Below are positions 36,124-43,386 of a stretch of 58,670 nucleotides of DNA, piece by piece. Position 1 is the stretch's first letter. The number at the start of each line of letters is the position of its first letter. Source of the stretch: Planctomycetota bacterium. GTDB lineage: Bacteria; Planctomycetota; Planctomycetia; Planctomycetales; Planctomycetaceae. Location of the stretch: assembly GCA_016872645.1 (NCBI GenBank), contig VGZH01000032.1, forward strand, positions 1 to 58,670. Reading direction: 5' to 3'. A model generated the notes under the pieces. That model saw only the letters and a program-made list of their open reading frames with translations. It did not search any database and had not been told where the DNA came from. Both the position numbers and the translations under genes were made by a program.

Positions 36124-37584
36124 GTGTCGAACGCGGTGACCAGCATGGCCTTTGCGCAGCTTGGCGTGTTCCTGCTGCTTGCCGGTTGCGCAAGCGAACC
36201 GCCAACGACTTCGGCCGTCGACTTCCACACGCAGGTCGCGCCGATCTTCAAAGCTCGCTGTTGGCATTGTCACGGCCCGCAACAACAGCAAGGGGGATTG
36301 CGGCTCGACAAAAATACGATCGCGTTCCAAGGTGGCTTGTCCGGCAAAAAATTAGTCGAGCCGCCGACCGACGAAAGTGAATTGCTGCGTCGCGTGACCA
36401 GTGATGATCCGGCGATCGCCATGCCGAAAGAGGGGGGACGGCTGACGATGCAAGAAGTCGAGGTGCTCCGACGTTGGGTTGTGGCGCGAGCTCCTTGGCC
36501 GGACAAACTTCCCCCTTCGGGTCGAGACGAATTCCTGACTCGATATGGCCATGACTTGTGGAAGCGGCTCGGCGAATATCGAGGCGAGGCAAAGATTTGG
36601 TTCTTGCTCATCTTCGCCGTGCTCGTTGGAACGGCAGAACGTATTCGGCGAGTGCCCGCTGACTCTCCACGTTGGTCGAATGGCTTGCTGAAACAAATGC
36701 GTTCGCGCTGCCCGCAGGTTTCGGCGGCTGGATTTGTCGTCGTGGTGCTCGGAACGATCCTGTGGGATGTCGTTGGCTTTTCGATGCGTCTGTCGGCCGA
36801 TGCTGAAATCTTGAACCAAAAACTGGTCGAGGCCGAAGTGGCCGGAATAATGCAGCCTGTCACTGTGAGCGGCGCGCCACCGACACCGCTGCGTCCGCGC
36901 GGCGCGACGGGGCTCGGCGGGACGTACTACCGCGGCAACGACGAACGGAGCGAGAAACTTTTCAACGGCGGGTACTATCGGACTGCGACCATGCGGCTCG
37001 CATTGATCGATGAGACCGATCAACCGTTGATGCTGGGCCAACAAATCACAGGTTCGCAACTGTTCGTGCGGCTGGAGATCGAACGCGCACTGCAAGCGAC
37101 TCCTTCGCTGTTTACCGATCAGGCGATGCAGTCCGTGTTGCTCACTCGTCGTACGAGCGATCGCAAGACGCCGTTCCCGACCGACGTACCAGTCCCGTTG
37201 GACGTGTTGCAAACAGGCGATCGCTGGTCAGCGAAGTATCGACTCGCGGACTTTACCGGGCAGCCGGAAATCGCCCTCAATGACCTCATCTACGTCGTCA
37301 CGGGTGCGACGCGATCGGCAGAAGCGGTGCAGGGGCAAGTGCAATACGGCATCGTCTTCGCGCTACGAATCCGCGAACGAACTCTGCAAGAGAATTCGGA
37401 ACTGTGGCTTGGCCCGATTCTTGTCCCCGGCAATTTCCAATATCCCAGCGATGGCAAAATCACGCTGGCCGAGTGGCTCGACACCAATCCCATTCCGGAG
37501 ATCACCAGCGATAACACCTCTGACCCAAAGCTTCTCGGCATCCCCGAACACTTGCCAGAGGGAGCTAAAAAAACGGATAGATGA
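36124..37584 (+). CDS. Membrane-anchored planctomycete cytochrome c (PSCyt1) lipoprotein
   Basis: A GTG at 36124 follows GGAGGGG by six bases and gives 486 residues. The signal ends in a lipobox (LLLAGC, Cys 22), so the protein is lipidated. One haem motif CWHCH lies at residues 46-50 in a PSCyt1 domain (FHTQVAPIFKARCWHCHG, then GGLRLD). After a short helix, IWFLLIFAVLVGTAERI and AAGFVVVVLGTILWDVVGFSM look like membrane segments. The C-terminal 280 residues form an unassigned, mostly beta soluble domain. It has no DUF1549/DUF1553 part, unlike the larger proteins. Its 3' end overlaps the convergent DUF5989 gene by 20 bases. An electron-transfer or sensing role is inference only. Confidence 0.72.
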   Translation: MSNAVTSMAFAQLGVFLLLAGCASEPPTTSAVDFHTQVAPIFKARCWHCHGPQQQQGGLRLDKNTIAFQGGLSGKKLVEPPTDESELLRRVTSDDPAIAMPKEGGRLTMQEVEVLRRWVVARAPWPDKLPPSGRDEFLTRYGHDLWKRLGEYRGEAKIWFLLIFAVLVGTAERIRRVPADSPRWSNGLLKQMRSRCPQVSAAGFVVVVLGTILWDVVGFSMRLSADAEILNQKLVEAEVAGIMQPVTVSGAPPTPLRPRGATGLGGTYYRGNDERSEKLFNGGYYRTATMRLALIDETDQPLMLGQQITGSQLFVRLEIERALQATPSLFTDQAMQSVLLTRRTSDRKTPFPTDVPVPLDVLQTGDRWSAKYRLADFTGQPEIALNDLIYVVTGATRSAEAVQGQVQYGIVFALRIRERTLQENSELWLGPILVPGNFQYPSDGKITLAEWLDTNPIPEITSDNTSDPKLLGIPEHLPEGAKKTDR

Positions 37585-37783
37585 ACGGTGCCGCTGCGGT
37601 GCCGCTCAGGATGATCAGTGCACCAATCAACAACAGCACGACGAGAATCGGGGTTAGCCACCACTTCTTGCTGGTTTTCAGGAAGTCGATGAATTCGGCG
37701 ATCAGCCCAGGCGAAGCTTCTTCGGCCTGTCGTTCAAAATCGCTCGACGGGGTGCTGAGCGGACGCTGGGCGTTGTCGGCCAT
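37565..37783 (-). CDS. DUF5989 family small membrane protein
   Basis: The 72-residue protein has a polar N-terminus, then LIAEFIDFLKTSKKWWLTPILVVLLLIGALIILSG and AAAPFIYPFF. The xxKKWWLxPI motif followed by one membrane helix and a short APFIY tail is the DUF5989 signature. Its function is unknown. From memory, DUF5989 is often found next to SxtJ-like and carbamoyltransferase genes. Here it follows SxtJ-like by 8 bases on the same strand. Its 3' end overlaps the convergent cytochrome lipoprotein gene. Confidence 0.8.
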   Translation of the reverse strand: MADNAQRPLSTPSSDFERQAEEASPGLIAEFIDFLKTSKKWWLTPILVVLLLIGALIILSGTAAAPFIYPFF

Positions 37784-37791
37784 AATCTACC

Positions 37792-38211
37792 TCAAAACTG
37801 TCGGAAATATCGCTGTGAATCAGTCGGCTCGGTTGGCCGAGCGATCCAGTAGGTTGCGGCTGATCGATCGGATGACTTTCGCATCGGGTCACGGCCAAGC
37901 GCTCGCAGAATCAACCCGATGGGCATGATGACTCCAAAAAAGATCGCCGCCAAGAGGAGATGCGAGACGACCCAACCAATCGGAAAGGCTGCAACCATCC
38001 AACCAACGTAGACCCAGCGGATCGCTTGCGGTGCGACCAGACCCACCAGTCCGACGGTCGACGTCACACTCACCAAAATCGCCGGTGCTTGCCCGTGTCC
38101 CGATTTGAGCTTCCAGATTCCAGCAGCAATCGCGAAGAACACGATCAACATGCCCGAGAACCACCGCAAATCGCGGTCGGACGGTTTCCAATTGATCGAG
38201 ATCACCGCCAT
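37792..38211 (-). CDS. SxtJ-like small membrane protein
   Basis: This 139-residue protein starts at the ATG at 38211, rather than 38778 as the longest frame suggests. The extra 189 residues are antisense to the DUF456 gene and Ser/Thr/Pro-rich. INWKPSDRDLRWFSGMLIVFFAI opens the protein, then three or four membrane segments follow (LVSVTSTVGLVGLVAPQAIRWVYVGWMVAAFPIGWVVSHLLLAAIFFGVIMPIGL). The pattern matches the SxtJ membrane-protein family. The C-terminus is basic and cytoplasmic-looking. Its ATG shares two bases with the ATG of the divergent DUF456 gene. DUF5989 follows 8 bases downstream. I see no carbamoyltransferase. Confidence 0.75.
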   Translation of the reverse strand: MAVISINWKPSDRDLRWFSGMLIVFFAIAAGIWKLKSGHGQAPAILVSVTSTVGLVGLVAPQAIRWVYVGWMVAAFPIGWVVSHLLLAAIFFGVIMPIGLILRALGRDPMRKSSDRSAATYWIARPTEPTDSQRYFRQF

Positions 38212-38758
38212 GAATTCAAACGTCCTTCCGTTTGTCGAAGCCGTCTTGCTGGTGTTGGGGAGTCTATTCGCGTGGCTCTTGACCGTGCTGCAATTGCCCG
38301 GCAACTGGCTGATGGTGTTGTTGACCGCAATGGCCGCGTGGCTGATTCCCGAAGAGACACGCTTCAGCGTCGGTTGGCCGACGGTCGGCATTGTGTTCGC
38401 GCTGGCGGTCGTCGGGGAAGTGTTGGAACTGGCCACGGGAGCAGTCGCCGCGAAAAAACAAGGTGCCAGTCGTCGAGCCGTTTGCCTCGCGCTGGTGGGT
38501 GGAATCGCGGGTGCGCTGTTCGGAGCCGGTGGTGGTTCGGTCGTACCGGTGCTCGGCACTTTAATCGGCATCTTGGCGGGCGGGGCCGCCGGAGCATTCC
38601 TCGGCGCGTACCTTGGCGAAACCTGGAAAGGCCGCAGCGAAGCACAAGCGGTCGCCGTCGGCAGAGCCGTCGCGATCGGTCGCACGCTGGGAGTGCTCGG
38701 CAAGATGAGTGTCGGCGTCGTGATGGTGCTGATCGTGGCGTGGGATGCGTTTTTCTGA
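38210..38758 (+). CDS. DUF456 family membrane protein
   Basis: Starting at the ATG at 38210 gives 182 residues. The N-terminus is a membrane helix (LPFVEAVLLVLGSLFAWLLTVLQLPGNWLMVLL), followed by VGIVFALAVVGEVLELATG and two Gly/Ala-rich helices (ALVGGIAGALFGAGGGSV, GTLIGILAGGAAGAFLGAYLGE), the DUF456 pattern. Glycine-zipper-like repeats suggest tight helix packing. The upstream frame from 38105 is rejected because it is antisense to SxtJ-like and polar. No strong ribosome site is visible. The function is unknown. Confidence 0.8.
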   Translation: MNSNVLPFVEAVLLVLGSLFAWLLTVLQLPGNWLMVLLTAMAAWLIPEETRFSVGWPTVGIVFALAVVGEVLELATGAVAAKKQGASRRAVCLALVGGIAGALFGAGGGSVVPVLGTLIGILAGGAAGAFLGAYLGETWKGRSEAQAVAVGRAVAIGRTLGVLGKMSVGVVMVLIVAWDAFF

Positions 38759-38851
38759 TCGCGACCCTTCGCACGCATCGCTCACCCGCTACGATCTCGC
38801 CCCTCAAAATCTATGCCGCCGACAGGTGGGACTTCAAACTCCGAGGACACT

Positions 38852-39403
38852 ATGAAACTGCCAATGTTGCCTGTGATTTTTGCGTCGCTCACGGCGCTGT
38901 TTTGGGGCATGTATGGACCAGCCATCGGACTGGCTCGGACCGCCGAAGGGAACAATCCCTTCAAGCCGTATGTGATGATCGGCGTCGCGTATTTGATCTG
39001 GGCGATTCTCGGCGGAGCTGGCGGCATGGTTTACACCAAAGTCCCGTTCTCGTTCAGCGGCGCCGGAGTCACTTGGGGATTCATCGGCGGAAGTCTCGGT
39101 GCCTTCGGTGCTCTGACTTTGACACTGGCCATGTTCAGCTTCGAAGGCAAACCGAAGCCCGAGTTGGTCATGCCCATCGTCTTCGGTGGAGCCGTGACCG
39201 TAAACGCAATCACGAATCTCGTCCTGGGCTGGAAGCAAGGAAGCTCACACGAGACCAGTCCATGGTTGTGGGTCGGCATGATCGGTGTGGCGGCGAGCAT
39301 CGTGGTCGTCGCGGTTTTCACTCCCCACGTCGGCCCCAAATCGAAGCCTGCGGCTCCAACATCCACTGTGGCACTGGACGAAACGCCCAAGAGCCAAAAC
39401 TGA
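38852..39403 (+). CDS. Five-helix inner membrane protein, possibly DMT/EamA-related
   Basis: The ATG at 38852 follows GAGGAC and gives 183 residues. Five membrane helices are visible: LPVIFASLTALFWGMYGPAIG, VMIGVAYLIWAILGGAGGMV, GAGVTWGFIGGSLGAFGALTLTLAMF, PIVFGGAVTVNAITNLVLG and PWLWVGMIGVAASIVVVAVF. The C-terminus is polar and Pro/Ser-rich. The helix-loop pattern is reminiscent of half of a drug/metabolite transporter, but I cannot confirm this. It follows the DUF456 gene by 93 bases on the same strand. Confidence 0.65.
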   Translation: MKLPMLPVIFASLTALFWGMYGPAIGLARTAEGNNPFKPYVMIGVAYLIWAILGGAGGMVYTKVPFSFSGAGVTWGFIGGSLGAFGALTLTLAMFSFEGKPKPELVMPIVFGGAVTVNAITNLVLGWKQGSSHETSPWLWVGMIGVAASIVVVAVFTPHVGPKSKPAAPTSTVALDETPKSQN

Positions 39404-39418
39404 TTCGCCATCACCCAC

Positions 39419-40393
39419 TCACGGTGTGCGTTCGCCGGATGCCGGTTCGACTCGTGATTCCCTTTTGATCTGTTCACCGCTTGCAGGTACGGCTCCCTCT
39501 TGAGCGGCTTTGCGAAACACGGCCATCATTTCTTCGAGCGACAACTCGCGGTCGCCGGCTTGACGTTGCAGTTCCCGTTTGCGAGCGGCGGTGTTTATCT
39601 GCAACGCCACCTTCAGCAATTGGCTACGGCGGACTTCCAGCACACCATCCATCTTGTCGGCGAGTTGCTTGATCCAGTCCGGCTGCTGGACCATCCCGGC
39701 GTTCATCATCGCGACCCACAAACTGACTTCGCGAAAATTACGGTCGGCCATCACATGGCTGACCGGCGAGATCAGCTTCGCCGTGATGTCCACAGGTTGC
39801 GATGGAAACGAGACGAACATGTCGAGCGAATGTGTCACCGTCGTCTGACCATCGGCGTTTTTCTGAAACGTTGGTTGCAGGTGCAGCAGTGTTCGCGCCT
39901 TGATCGGCTTGGGCAGCAGCGGACTCTTGAACGCGCCTTCGCACAACACAAGCTGTCGCTCGGTGGACGAGTGCAGCACTTCGATCGTGCCGTTCGAACC
40001 GTCATGAGAATCGGCTTCGTAACTGGCCGGACCGGTCTGCCACATCTCGAACGTCGAGATGTCCATCACTCGCCACAAGCTGACTGCGACCTCGGGGTGC
40101 GCGAGAAAGAAGTTGTAGACCTCCGGCTCCGAAACGAATTTCAGTGTCGGCATGTGGCGAAACAGACTGACGTTTTTGGTGATCTCGTCCACTTTAGGAC
40201 GCCAGTCCGCCGCAATTTTGTCGAGCGGCAAATCGGCCAGCGCCTTTTTGCGAATCGCGGCCACGGAACTGCCGGACGAAACGACCTCGACGTCGATCGC
40301 CGGCTTAGCGTCGTCGGCCGCACAAGGATTCGCGCCGAGCAGCCAGCAGACGGCCAGCACGACGATCCCTCCGACCAGATTTCGTCGTGGCAT
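39419..40393 (-). CDS. Conserved secreted hypothetical protein
   Basis: The ATG at 40393 gives 324 residues with a signal peptide (RRNLVGGIVVLAVCWLLGANPCAA). The mature part is mixed alpha/beta with no motif I recognise (LPLDKIAADWRPKVDEITKNVSLFRHMPTLKF, VSLWRVMDISTFEMWQTGP, FVSFPSQPVDITAKLISP). The C-terminus is Glu/Lys/Arg-rich. It is on the same strand as the NfeD-FloA run, 227 bases after the preceding gene; that gap shows nothing. The function is unknown. Confidence 0.65.
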   Translation of the reverse strand: MPRRNLVGGIVVLAVCWLLGANPCAADDAKPAIDVEVVSSGSSVAAIRKKALADLPLDKIAADWRPKVDEITKNVSLFRHMPTLKFVSEPEVYNFFLAHPEVAVSLWRVMDISTFEMWQTGPASYEADSHDGSNGTIEVLHSSTERQLVLCEGAFKSPLLPKPIKARTLLHLQPTFQKNADGQTTVTHSLDMFVSFPSQPVDITAKLISPVSHVMADRNFREVSLWVAMMNAGMVQQPDWIKQLADKMDGVLEVRRSQLLKVALQINTAARKRELQRQAGDRELSLEEMMAVFRKAAQEGAVPASGEQIKRESRVEPASGERTP

Positions 40394-40620
40394 GTGCTCG
40401 AACCTTCCTTGGCCAACTTGCCTGGCTTACCTGGCCGCACATGACAGCAGCAGAGGCTCAGCCGACATCGATACCTCTTTCTTGATCGGCAAGCTCTTCC
40501 CGGCATCCGCACGGAAACTTGGCGGCGAAATCTGCGCGAGCTGTCAGTCAGCCATTCCAAGCGGACTCGATGCGCAATCTGAACACAACCGATGATCGGA
40601 ATCCGCCTGGAAAGGCTGAC

Positions 40621-41331
40621 CTACTTCTTGTTCTTGCCGAAGTTCGGGCGGTTCAGAATCAAGTTGAGCACAAAGGCCTCTTTGAGGCTCACCGGATCAC
40701 GCATCAATTTGGCGACGCCCAGCGCAGTCGCCGTCTGGCGAGAGGTCGTCACCGTGGCTGCCCCAACGGGGGGAATGAGACCGGTAAACGTTCCAAGATC
40801 CTGCTGAACTTTTTCGGCCACACCGTGAGCGAAATGGTTTTGAGCTTCTTGCAGGACGCGACCTTCCTGCATGTGCTCGGCGAGATGTTGTCGGACGCCG
40901 GAACCGAGTCCTGACGAACCTGGTTCTTTCCGTTGAGCGATCCGGCCTCCCGGACGAACGTCACCGGGGCCTTCGGATCCTCCCGACTTTGGTTGAGTGG
41001 CCGCGCTCTTCCGCTTCGTCCCCTCCACCTTCGATCGCTGCTTTTTCTGAACGCGCGGCTTTTTGCTCTCCTCGTCGACAACTAGCACTTCCAAGCCTTC
41101 TTCCTCGGCCTGATTTTGGCCCATCACGTTTTTGAGGAAGCGGTTGATCTCGGCTTGCAGATCCGTCTCGATCTTCTTGCCGCCCGGGAGAGGCTGCGCT
41201 CTCCGGCCCGCACCCGGCACGTTTTGATTTCCGTTGAATACGTTCCACAGCCAACTGACAAAAGCGATCACCAGAAACAAGATGGAGATCGCCGTTCCTC
41301 CCGCCGCCAGGATGGGGTTTAGATTGAACAT
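40621..41331 (-). CDS. Membrane-anchored hypothetical protein downstream of FloA
   Basis: An AAGGCGG lies six bases before the ATG at 41331, giving 236 residues. There is one N-terminal membrane helix (LAAGGTAISILFLVIAFVSWLWNVF), then a highly charged Lys/Arg/Glu/Gly-rich linker of about 110 residues that looks disordered (RVQKKQRSKVEGTKRKS), then a compact C-terminal helical part (LREAFVLNLIL-like, NRPNFGKNKK end). It is the third gene of the NfeD-FloA run, separated from FloA by a 47-base repeat pair. The family is unknown to me. Confidence 0.6.
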   Translation of the reverse strand: MFNLNPILAAGGTAISILFLVIAFVSWLWNVFNGNQNVPGAGRRAQPLPGGKKIETDLQAEINRFLKNVMGQNQAEEEGLEVLVVDEESKKPRVQKKQRSKVEGTKRKSAATQPKSGGSEGPGDVRPGGRIAQRKEPGSSGLGSGVRQHLAEHMQEGRVLQEAQNHFAHGVAEKVQQDLGTFTGLIPPVGAATVTTSRQTATALGVAKLMRDPVSLKEAFVLNLILNRPNFGKNKK

Positions 41332-41361
41332 GACGATCCGCCTTTCGACGTTCTTTGGTGC

Positions 41362-41407
41362 CACGGCTCAGTGAGCCGTGCAAACGACCACGGCTGACGT
41401 AGCCGTG
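41362..41407. repeat. Two tandem perfect-stem palindromes between floA and the next gene
   Basis: CACGGCTCA-g-TGAGCCGTG occupies 41362-41380, and CACGGCT-gacgt-AGCCGTG occupies 41389-41407. Both share the CACGGCT arm sequence. They sit in the gap between two same-strand genes and may partly terminate or stabilise the floA transcript, or be a small REP-like unit. Confidence 0.65.
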
Positions 41408-41414
41408 TCACTGG

Positions 41415-42458
41415 CTATTTCGTAGTCGGCTCTCCGCCGGAGATCGAGTCGCGCATCTTGGTATCGGCTTGGACGTTTCTGAGTTCGTAGTAATCCAGCA
41501 GGCCGAGCTTGCCGCTGGCGAGTGCTTGGGAAATCGCCAGCGGAATCTCCGCTTCGGCCATGACGACCTTCGCCCGGTTCTCTTGGATCAGCGCCACCAT
41601 TTCCTGTTCGGCGGCCGTGTAGGCGGCACGCTGCTCTTCCGCTTTGGCCTGAGCCACTCGAACCTGAGCTTCCGCTTGATCGGCCTGCAAGCGGGCACCG
41701 ATGTTTTCGCCCACGTCCACGTCAGCGATGTCGATGGAAACGATCTCGAACGCGGTCTGCGCCTCGAGTCCTTCGCTGAGCACCGTCCTCGAGATGTTAT
41801 CCGGGTTCGCGAGAACCTCTTTGTACGAGGGAGTCGAGCCAATCGCCTGCACGATCCCTTGGCCGACACGAGCAATCACCGTTTCTTCCGTCGCACCGCC
41901 GACCAGCTGCTTGATGTTGGTCCGCACGGTGACTCGCGCACGCACTTTCAATTGGATGCCGTCCTTGGAAACTGCATCCAGAGTGGTGCCACGTTTCGGG
42001 TCCGGGCAATCGATGACCTTCGGATAAACGCTGGTGCGGATCGCATCGAGCAAATCGCGGCCAGCCAAATCAATCGCTGCGGCCGTCTGCCAATCCAAGT
42101 CCGTCAGCCCGGCTCGTTGCGCCGCGATCAGGGCGCGAATGACGTCGGGGACGTTGCCACCAGCCAGATAGTGAGCTTCCAGAGCCTTCGTGGTGATTGG
42201 ATACGAGCGTGTCAGCCCGGCCTGCACCGCCATAATCTTGCTGCGGACGATAATCGTCGGACTGACTTTCCGCAGCGACATCATCAGCAAGCTGGGCAGC
42301 GAGATGTTCGCACGTGTCGTGACGCACTGAATCCACAACCCAAAGTAGCGAAAGAAGACCAGCAGAAAAATCAGCGCGAAGAACGCGACCAGCACGACCA
42401 CGCCCAACACCCAGGCATTCGAGTTTTCGGCGGCCAGCAAAGACAGATGATTCATCAT
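41415..42458 (-). CDS. floA: Flotillin-like protein FloA
   Basis: It encodes 347 residues from the ATG at 42458, six bases after GGAAG; the frame extends four codons upstream to a TTG that is rejected. A single membrane-embedded N-terminal hairpin ([22 protein letters not shown]) is followed by an SPFH domain ([37 protein letters not shown]) and a coiled-coil tail ([31 protein letters not shown]). FloA proteins form membrane microdomains involved in signalling, secretion and membrane fluidity. It lies 103 bases after NfeD on the same strand, the common FloA-NfeD arrangement. Confidence 0.92.
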   Translation of the reverse strand: MMNHLSLLAAENSNAWVLGVVVLVAFFALIFLLVFFRYFGLWIQCVTTRANISLPSLLMMSLRKVSPTIIVRSKIMAVQAGLTRSYPITTKALEAHYLAGGNVPDVIRALIAAQRAGLTDLDWQTAAAIDLAGRDLLDAIRTSVYPKVIDCPDPKRGTTLDAVSKDGIQLKVRARVTVRTNIKQLVGGATEETVIARVGQGIVQAIGSTPSYKEVLANPDNISRTVLSEGLEAQTAFEIVSIDIADVDVGENIGARLQADQAEAQVRVAQAKAEEQRAAYTAAEQEMVALIQENRAKVVMAEAEIPLAISQALASGKLGLLDYYELRNVQADTKMRDSISGGEPTTK

Positions 42459-42561
42459 AATGGCTTCCAAAGTGGGAGGGGCACTCTTGCCCGTCTTGTT
42501 TTCGGTGTCCGCGTTCGAGGACGGGCTAGAGTGCCAGTCCTACTACTACTTGTCGGTCGGT

Positions 42562-43152
42562 TTAGCTCTGTCCAAAATCATCGTCAAGCGGCGTCCGTTC
42601 GCGCTCGGCGAGTGGCTCCTCGCCGGGTATCTGCTGCGGCACCGCACTCTCGCGCACTTGCCGGACGAGTAGACGATTGCCTTTGAGTGCCAACACGCGC
42701 ACCGGCGTGTCAGTCAAAATGAGCATCCCTTCGCTCTCGGCATGCATCCGCTCCCCTTCAATCAATACCATGCCACCGGGGCCGAGACGAGTCAGCGTGG
42801 TCCCGATTTTTCCGATTAATCGCGAGAGGCGTTCCGTTTCGGCGACAAACGGTTCCATCTCATCCAAGCTGGGCGGATTCATCATCCGCCGGCCGTATTC
42901 CGTGCGTGGAAAAACGTAAAACGCTCCCCCCAACACTGACGGAAATAACACAACCAGCGCCGCGATGTAGATCAAAAACAGCGTCAGCTCGCCCGACTTT
43001 CCCCACGCTTGCCATGCGCTCCACACTGAAATGATGAAGACGATTCCGGCCGCCGTCATGATGACGCCGCCAGACGGAATAAAGACCTCCGCAGCCAACA
43101 GTGCCAGCCCTAAGGCCAACGTCAGCACCGCTATCAACGCGTAACTGTCCAT
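42562..43152 (-). CDS. NfeD family membrane protein
   Basis: The ATG at 43152 gives 196 residues; a GTG four codons earlier (43164) is an alternative start. There are three or four membrane helices (LIAVLTLALGLALLAAEVFIP, VIMTAAGIVFIISVWSAW, LTLFLIYIAALVVLFPSVLGG), and a C-terminal beta domain of the NfeD OB-fold type (IGKIGTTLTRLGPGGMVLIEGERMHAESEG). It lacks the N-terminal ClpP-like protease domain of long NfeD proteins, so it is the short form that partners flotillins. FloA follows 103 bases downstream. Confidence 0.85.
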   Translation of the reverse strand: MDSYALIAVLTLALGLALLAAEVFIPSGGVIMTAAGIVFIISVWSAWQAWGKSGELTLFLIYIAALVVLFPSVLGGAFYVFPRTEYGRRMMNPPSLDEMEPFVAETERLSRLIGKIGTTLTRLGPGGMVLIEGERMHAESEGMLILTDTPVRVLALKGNRLLVRQVRESAVPQQIPGEEPLAERERTPLDDDFGQS

Positions 43153-43260
43153 GACCAACTGCACCCTTCGCGAGAACTCACTTCAGAAACGGAGCGCAGT
43201 TTATCGGGCTACCGAGGTCAGACAAGGAGGTCGCACATCTTCAGGTGGCAGCGCTGTTTC

Positions 43261-43296
43261 TCTCCCTCTCCCTTTCTGAGAGGGTCGGGGCGAGGG
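43261..43296. repeat. Palindromic intergenic repeat, copy 2 (CCCTCTCC / GAGGGTCGGGG type)
   Basis: TCTCCCTCTCC opens the element and GAGAGGGTCGGGGCGAG closes it, giving a CCCTCTC / GAGAGGG stem. It matches copy 1 at 116-149 except for the loop and one base near the end. It lies in the 234-base gap between fadB-like and nfeD. That gap shows no gene. Confidence 0.65.
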
Positions 43297-43386
43297 AATC
43301 AATGGTCGTTGACGGTCTATTGTGGATTGCATCCCTCATCCGGCCAGCGGCTCCCGAAGGGCGACGGGCGGGATCAAGTCGCGGGA

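Noticed and set aside
35882-36205. 107-codon minus-strand frame upstream of the frameshifted gene
   Set aside because: Arg/Pro-rich over most of its length and overlapping the 5' part of the cytochrome lipoprotein gene; only its last ATG (35959) was kept as a possible start.
38212-38778. N-terminal extension of the SxtJ-like frame
   Set aside because: Ser/Thr/Pro-rich and antisense to the DUF456 gene; the family starts at the INWKPSDRDLR segment.
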